Assembly: GCA_002412555.1 (NCBI GenBank)
Contig: DHVH01000273.1
Coordinates: forward strand, 1-19,451
Direction: 5' to 3'
From: Marinilabiliaceae bacterium UBA5213
Lineage (GTDB): Bacteria > Bacteroidota > Bacteroidia > Bacteroidales > Marinilabiliaceae
Length of the DNA: 19,451 nt
A program made the position numbers and the translations under genes. This document shows, in pieces, positions 14,800-19,451 of this stretch. The notes under the pieces are model-generated. The model was not told where the DNA came from and did not search any database. It worked only from the letters and a program-made list of their open reading frames with translations. The stretch's first letter is position 1. Every line of letters starts with the position of its first letter.

Positions 14800-15469
14800 T
14801 CATACCGCTTTATAAAAATCTGATAAGAAAACGTATCCGGCCATACGCAGCCGCTGGTCTGTGACAGTTCTGAATAGGATAAAACTATTTGCTATATGCC
14901 AGAAGTCTCTCCTTGTGTTCGCCCACTCATAAGCTTTGTATTTTTTATATTCAGCATTATAAGGTTGGCTACTATGGTTCTTATCCGTTTTTATCAGTAA
15001 CTTTTGCATATCGACCAGTTTTAAATATTGAACCCAGCCCTAAATATATTGACCGAGTGCTTCCTGCGTTCGTTGCCCCACCCGTTACTTCTTGATGTCA
15101 TTTTTCTGATTCTGGCTTTCAACTTCTCCACACTTTTGGGGTAAATTCTCAGCCTTCCTTCACCTCTATAGCGATAGAAGGCATAGCCAAACTTGTGGAT
15201 AATTGATACCACACGCACATCTTTAATGGTGCGCGATAGTATCTCTATCAACTTGCTGTGGTTAACGGTATCAAAGTACCGCTCCAAGTCTATAACTACT
15301 GTATAGACATTACCTTGGGTAATGTAATCCCGACACTTACGAAGGGCGCTATGAGCGCTCCTTTTGGGTCTAAATCCATGACTATGAGATGAGAACTGAG
15401 GCTTGTAAATGGAGGTCAGTTTTTGCGCGATGCTTTGTTGGATCATTCTGTCCACGACTGTGGGCACAC
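14800..15469 (-). pseudogene. ltrA: Group II intron reverse transcriptase/maturase, broken
   Basis: Remnant of an intron-encoded RT-maturase. The readable order is VPTVVDRMIQQSIAQ, GFRPKRSAHSALRKC, VVIDLERYFDTVNHSKL and IKDVRVVSIIHKF, which are RT motifs up to about RT3. The frame then jumps near 15190 to GYAFYRYRGEGRLRIYPKSVEKL and TSRSNGWGNERRK, the start of the maturase (X) domain. The segment with the catalytic YADD is missing, and so is everything N-terminal of VPTVVDR. Near 15060 the frame shifts; the other frame, after an in-frame TAG, continues GWVQYLKLVDMQKLLIKTDK. A further deletion follows before AYEWANTRRDFWHIAN and the C-terminus FLSDFYKAV at 14803. No endonuclease domain is visible. 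It cannot make a working protein. The 158-residue frame beginning at 15497 reads through the neighbouring terminator and is not a real start. Confidence 0.9.
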
Positions 15470-15471
15470 AA

Positions 15472-15508
15472 AAAAACGGGAACTGTCTGTGAAACAATCC
15501 CCGTTTTT
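15472..15508 (-). terminator. Intrinsic terminator of the TonB receptor-lipoprotein operon; intron insertion site
   Basis: Read on the minus strand, AAAAACGGGGATTGT (15508-15494) pairs with ACAGTTCCCGTTTTT (15486-15472), using two G-U pairs, around a 7-base loop, and the T-run continues to 15470. It begins 21 bp after the lipoprotein stop. The decayed group II intron abuts its T-run. Confidence 0.85.
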
Positions 15509-15529
15509 AATTAAACTATCGCACAACCT

Positions 15530-17965
15530 CTATTCAATGGGATCTGGTCCGCTGACCAATTCAAATTGGCCAGTACCAATCAACTTATAAACAATTGTAT
15601 GTGTTACATCAGAAACTGTAGTTCCTGTAAAAATGGCCACATTAACCGTGTAGGTTATTTCAACTCCTTCAATGGGTCGGGCATCAGCATGCAGCACCGA
15701 TAATACTTCACCCATTACTACTCCTAGTCGCTCCATCATCATGGCAACAACTTCGGTATCCGTCTTACCTTCATAACCAGCAGGGTATTGATTGCGGGCA
15801 GCTTGAACACGCATATCTACATTGTTATAAAAGGCGGACGTTCCGGCATAATACTCATTATTGCCAAAACTGCTCACGTAGCCCTCGCCCTTATTGGAGG
15901 CACCTAGCTCCGCCTGATCAATATGTTCCCAAACCCAATCAGTGGCAGCCTGATAGTAACTCATGATAAATGGATCATTGCGCACAGGAGACAGATTTAT
16001 TACCATACTTGGATTCCAGACCCAGCTACCACTCGATTTTACAAACTGATCAGTTACCACTTCAGCCATCAGATTTTTAGTCCACACACCCGACTCAAAA
16101 ACATACTCCTCGGCAGCTAAATCAGCACCAGAACCGTACAGATATACAACTGTCTTCATAGCTCCTTCCAAAGCATAAGGGAAGTTTTTCTTCAGATAGT
16201 TGGGCACATAATCTTCAGGCTTATTGGATGAGCTGAAAAAAGAGAAGCCCATTTCTGAATAATCTGATTCGCTTAAGATTACAGCATTCGTATAGGGTTC
16301 CCATTCTCCTCCATCAAAACTAAGAAGGGCATAGTTTCCGGTAGTGTATGGGTTCACCGGAATAAATTCCCCACGCTCATAACTTACAACATTAACATCG
16401 TAGATCTGATAAGTAGTGGTGCGATCATCAGCGGCATTGCCCACATACTTAAAGGCCACAAAAATCTCCTTGCCCTTGTAAGCATTAAGTGTTAAGGCAC
16501 CGGCTGACACTACAGGGGTATAACCTGTGGCAGAAGCCGGAAACGAAAAAGCATCAGTGACATCGGTCCAGGTTGCAGCGGCAACATCACCAGTATAGTC
16601 CTCCGAAACCAAAACAGATAAACAATCAGCATTGTAATAGCCCACAGCCATGTCAACTTTCAGTTGACTCGCACCGGAAGCGGGAACAGTAATTCCGGAT
16701 GAAACCAACCAACCTTCTTGCTCACCTGTAGTTCCAAACGCAGAGTAAACAGCACGAAATTGACCTGAAAAAGAACTTACAGTCCAGGCTTTAGAGCCTT
16801 GCACAGTGATATTTGACCAACTTCCCAAGCCACTTGCAAAATCCTCAGTAAATGCGACCTTCTTAACAACGGTGTTGTCATTCCCAACCTGAACATTATC
16901 AACCTGATAAGTTGTTGTTTGAGCATTATTGGAATCTCCGGCATAGCGGAACGCTATGTGAAAGGAGTTATCCGTATAAGCCGATAGATCATAAACGCCG
17001 GCTACATAAAAATTGGTATATCCACTTGGCGCACTGTAAATGCCGAATTGGTGCGTAACATCTTTCCATATGGCTGTTGTAGGATCGCCACTGCTATAAT
17101 CTTCAGAAATTAGCACCTGCATTAAATAGGCATTGAAAAAGCCCAGATTAACGTCAAAACTAAATGAAGGATTGGTGGCACCTGCCAAATCTATCTCCGG
17201 TGAAATTAGCCAGGCAACAGCCTCTCCTCCAGCATTGTGCGCCGTAAATTGAGGATAGACATTACCGCTAAAAGTCCGTCCTTCCCAAAGTCTGGTACCA
17301 ACCTCAGCAAAAGTATGCCAACCGTTATTATCAACAGGAACTGAAATCCCAATACCACTGAAATCCTCATCAACAACGATATCCATTAATCCTTCCGTTA
17401 TGGGTTCGCTAGCTGAGTAGTTATAACTCACAGCCACAATATCCCCCACTTCAGCTTCAGGGTAGGCCCCTTTCAAAATATCATCCACATTCTGACTTAA
17501 AGACTTAGCCGGGGTGAAGAATGGATACAAATCTGTTTCCCATACTTCCTCATAATCGGCACTAGATACTTTATATATATTAGCAGAAGCCAATTCAGCT
17601 AAATATTCGGGACGAACATCTACCCAATTATACGATACTTTAGCTGCTGACTTATTATCGGCAGTAGCCCAGTTGGCTGCTAAAAAAGCAGGCACATATT
17701 TGGATGCTGGCAGACTGGAAGAGAACTGACGAGTGGTTTTTAAATTTTCCAATTCACTGGAAACACCATCTGTCGCAGCCAGCGACTTATTGGTTGCATA
17801 ATTAGCAATGGCTGCATAATCTGCATCCGTTAACTCATAATCAAACATCTTCACATCTACTGGGCGGGTCAGCTCATCCAGTTCGGGAAAATGTTCCTCG
17901 TTGTATTCGCAAGCGGTAAACATTACCAGCAGCGAACTCAATATATAAAAAAGTATATTTCTCAT
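15530..17965 (-). CDS. Surface lipoprotein with two choice-of-anchor-J-like repeats
   Basis: Large predicted lipoprotein of unknown function. The signal peptide ends in VMFTAC (Cys19), followed by the acidic stretch EYNEEHFPELDE, which resembles the export signal that sends Bacteroidota lipoproteins to the cell surface. The N-terminal part (about 30-195) contains ELTDADYAAIANYA and VSYNYS. Two similar beta-sandwich repeats follow at about 197-360 and 371-528. Each has (D/E)DFxxG near its start, a GWL or AWL strand, VxxGxxNA, LxSEDY, W(K/T)DVT, and a closing TTYQxxxVxV. This pattern is that of choice-of-anchor-J / DUF5017-type domains. The C-terminal 280 residues are not recognised. It lies 21 bp after a TonB-dependent receptor gene and probably forms a surface complex with it, in the way SusD-like proteins serve SusC, though it is not SusD-like in sequence. 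Confidence 0.82.
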   Translation of the reverse strand: MRNILFYILSSLLVMFTACEYNEEHFPELDELTRPVDVKMFDYELTDADYAAIANYATNKSLAATDGVSSELENLKTTRQFSSSLPASKYVPAFLAANWATADNKSAAKVSYNWVDVRPEYLAELASANIYKVSSADYEEVWETDLYPFFTPAKSLSQNVDDILKGAYPEAEVGDIVAVSYNYSASEPITEGLMDIVVDEDFSGIGISVPVDNNGWHTFAEVGTRLWEGRTFSGNVYPQFTAHNAGGEAVAWLISPEIDLAGATNPSFSFDVNLGFFNAYLMQVLISEDYSSGDPTTAIWKDVTHQFGIYSAPSGYTNFYVAGVYDLSAYTDNSFHIAFRYAGDSNNAQTTTYQVDNVQVGNDNTVVKKVAFTEDFASGLGSWSNITVQGSKAWTVSSFSGQFRAVYSAFGTTGEQEGWLVSSGITVPASGASQLKVDMAVGYYNADCLSVLVSEDYTGDVAAATWTDVTDAFSFPASATGYTPVVSAGALTLNAYKGKEIFVAFKYVGNAADDRTTTYQIYDVNVVSYERGEFIPVNPYTTGNYALLSFDGGEWEPYTNAVILSESDYSEMGFSFFSSSNKPEDYVPNYLKKNFPYALEGAMKTVVYLYGSGADLAAEEYVFESGVWTKNLMAEVVTDQFVKSSGSWVWNPSMVINLSPVRNDPFIMSYYQAATDWVWEHIDQAELGASNKGEGYVSSFGNNEYYAGTSAFYNNVDMRVQAARNQYPAGYEGKTDTEVVAMMMERLGVVMGEVLSVLHADARPIEGVEITYTVNVAIFTGTTVSDVTHTIVYKLIGTGQFELVSGPDPIE

Positions 17966-17986
17966 TGTATCGCGATTAACAGGTTC

Positions 17987-19451
17987 TTAGAAATTAATTT
18001 TCAATCTTACATTGTAAGTCCGACCAAAGCCATAAAACAACTGGTAGGCGTTTTGCCACTGGCCAGTTCCACCATCTACTGCATCGGCGATGTATTCCTG
18101 ATCAAGCACATTGTTTACATTTCCGGAAATAACAGCTCTGGTACCACCCAGAGGGAAGGCATAGCTGGCAAAGAAGTCGAAAATTCCTGCTTCAGGCATT
18201 TCCCATGAACTGGCATAACTTTTTTCTCCAAACATTAACAAATCGTTGCTACTGAAACTCCAGTCGGCAAAATTCCGTGCAAAATAGTAGAAATCGAGAC
18301 CTGTCCGCAGGTCCTTATTGATTTTAAACTTGGCACCTAAGGCAGCTGTGGTCTGTGCCGATCCGCCTACTTGAACGCCTTCAAGATTCAATTTCATACT
18401 GGCATGGTCCGCTGCACCAGCTGCTGAAGCAATGTTACCCTGCATATCGGCCAGAGGCTGGCTTCCGTCATTATAGAAATAACCCACGGTATTATTATTC
18501 CATTGCCAATCGCCAATAGACAACATACCGGTAAGATCAAGCCAGCTGTAAGGACGGGCGGTCAACTCCAGCTCAACACCCTGATGCAGGGCATCAATGC
18601 CTTCCATGTTAATAGTTCCGCGATTGCCATCATTAAGATCTATAGATCGGCTCAACAGTTTATCCATCCAAAGTGTACGGTATACGTTCAAGTCGGCACT
18701 CAACCAAGAAGTCTTAAATCCATAACCGGCTTCAATGGAGAAAATTTTCTCGTTAATCGCATCCGGGTTGGTAGCATTACTTACTGTTGAGTTAAGGAAG
18801 GCGCCTCCGGAGAAAAACGGGGCGCGACTGATATAGCCCACATTGGCAAACACGTTGTGCACAGAGGTAAGGTTATAATTGGCACCACCTTTAACGGTAT
18901 ACCCCCAAAAATCAACATGGTCCGATTTGGCATTGTCAGCATCATAATAAAATCGATCATAACGCCAATACGTGGTATTCGACAATGAACCGGCAACAAA
19001 GGCACTTAAACTACCTACATTGTATTCAGCCTGTCCAAAACCGCCGGCCTGAAAAACGTGGCCATCATAATCGCGGTAAACGACATCACCTACCTGAAGC
19101 TTTTTAAGTCTAAAATCGTCGGTTCCGGCTCCAGAAAAATTGGCAGCCATCACATTTCTTCTGTATCGGTCAATGTAATAGTCCCCACCGTACAAATCAA
19201 TCAATTCGTTGGTATGAACGCCTTTATAATAACGCATATCCACACCTCCATACACATCAATAGTCTGTGCTACTGTAGTGGTATAGGTGGATACAATACC
19301 GTACCAATCATGAAAATTCTTAGATTTAGACATGGCCAAAACAGAACCGGCTTCACTTTCGGCATTCACCTCATAAATCTGATCATAGGCAAAAGTACCA
19401 TCCAGATTTCGGTAAGTCTCATTCAAAACACCATTGGTGGTTCCAAACCAA
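17987..19451 (-). CDS. TonB-dependent outer-membrane receptor, C-terminal beta-barrel part (partial)
   Basis: The frame is open to the edge of the window. Codons before the TTG at 19426 read WFGTTNGVLNETYRN without a stop, so the gene starts outside. The visible 487 residues are alternating amphipathic strands rich in Tyr, Trp and Asn, with barrel features of TonB-dependent transporters. Examples are the strand-loop pattern GVELELTARPYSWLDLTGMLSIGDW and the C-terminal NVLDQEYIADAVDG ... GRTYNVRLKINF ending in Phe, the outer-membrane assembly signal. The N-terminal plug and TonB box are not in view. It would import a ligand across the outer membrane, powered by TonB. The lipoprotein gene 21 bp downstream is its likely partner. 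The ligand is not evident, and no SusD homologue is present. Confidence 0.88.
   Translation of the reverse strand, partial: WFGTTNGVLNETYRNLDGTFAYDQIYEVNAESEAGSVLAMSKSKNFHDWYGIVSTYTTTVAQTIDVYGGVDMRYYKGVHTNELIDLYGGDYYIDRYRRNVMAANFSGAGTDDFRLKKLQVGDVVYRDYDGHVFQAGGFGQAEYNVGSLSAFVAGSLSNTTYWRYDRFYYDADNAKSDHVDFWGYTVKGGANYNLTSVHNVFANVGYISRAPFFSGGAFLNSTVSNATNPDAINEKIFSIEAGYGFKTSWLSADLNVYRTLWMDKLLSRSIDLNDGNRGTINMEGIDALHQGVELELTARPYSWLDLTGMLSIGDWQWNNNTVGYFYNDGSQPLADMQGNIASAAGAADHASMKLNLEGVQVGGSAQTTAALGAKFKINKDLRTGLDFYYFARNFADWSFSSNDLLMFGEKSYASSWEMPEAGIFDFFASYAFPLGGTRAVISGNVNNVLDQEYIADAVDGGTGQWQNAYQLFYGFGRTYNVRLKINF

Larger units (their letters stand above)
14713..15469 (-). mobile_element. Degenerate, 5'-deleted group II intron
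   Basis: On the minus strand the element starts right after the T-run of a terminator (15476 down to 15470) with GTGTG, which matches the group II 5' consensus GUGYG. It then passes directly into reverse-transcriptase codons, so domains I-III and the N-terminal part of the protein are gone. A broken RT frame follows down to 14800, then domain V (14784-14752) and domain VI (14744-14716). The 3' end is predicted after TAC at 14713, seven paired bases plus TAC beyond the bulged branch-point A. Insertion just behind an intrinsic terminator is the known habit of group IIC introns. The class assignment remains an inference. Confidence 0.82.

Noticed and set aside
15470..15497. Start codon of a 158-residue reverse transcriptase at 15497
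   Set aside because: The first ten codons are the terminator hairpin of the neighbouring operon, so this start is accidental.

Overview
The window looks like a chromosomal segment of a Bacteroidota bacterium, possibly a Marinilabiliales-type gliding or fermentative marine or sediment organism; the order is an inference. Evidence seen: a C-terminal type IX secretion (T9SS) sorting domain, many lipoprotein signals, a TonB-dependent receptor paired with a surface lipoprotein, a promoter matching the Bacteroidota consensus (TTG, 23 nt, TAnnTTTG), and almost no Shine-Dalgarno sequences.

Layout. (1) 53-7429 is a tight plus-strand operon of four glycoside hydrolases: a GH144-type lipoprotein, a second GH144-type enzyme with a T9SS tail, a GH43-type enzyme with discoidin and Fn3-like domains, and a GH3 lipoprotein. 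GH144 together with GH3 is the known pairing for beta-1,2-glucan (sophoran) breakdown, so this is best read as a beta-1,2-glucan degradation locus. It ends at a strong hairpin (7443-7473). (2) 7430-8043 is non-coding and rich in inverted repeats, including a compact MITE-like nested palindrome. (3) 8044-9621 encodes a secreted fusion of an endonuclease/exonuclease/phosphatase (EEP) domain and an alpha/beta-hydrolase esterase. (4) On the minus strand are nth (endonuclease III), overlapping the fusion gene tail to tail, and a ZupT-type ZIP metal transporter with a recognisable promoter and a palindrome just downstream of it. (5) 11230-11609, between zupT and an alkaline phosphatase, carries eleven perfectly phased 8-bp tandem repeats. 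(6) The PhoA-type alkaline phosphatase (11610-12755) converges, across two hairpins, on a methyl-accepting chemotaxis protein whose periplasmic domain carries a CZB-like zinc motif. (7) 14713-15469 is a decayed group II intron on the minus strand, lying directly behind the terminator of the next operon. It has lost its 5' half and the reverse-transcriptase active site, but keeps domains V and VI. (8) 15530-19451 (minus strand) is a TonB-dependent receptor, cut by the window edge, followed 21 bp later by a surface lipoprotein with two choice-of-anchor-J-like repeats.

How the genes may work together. The GH144 enzymes would cut long beta-1,2-glucans at the cell surface or outside, and the lipoprotein GH3 would reduce the oligosaccharides to glucose. 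The EEP-esterase fusion and the alkaline phosphatase are separate transcription units. They could strip phosphate and ester groups, perhaps from substituted osmoregulated glucans, but that link is speculative. The receptor-lipoprotein pair is a separate uptake or binding system of unknown ligand.
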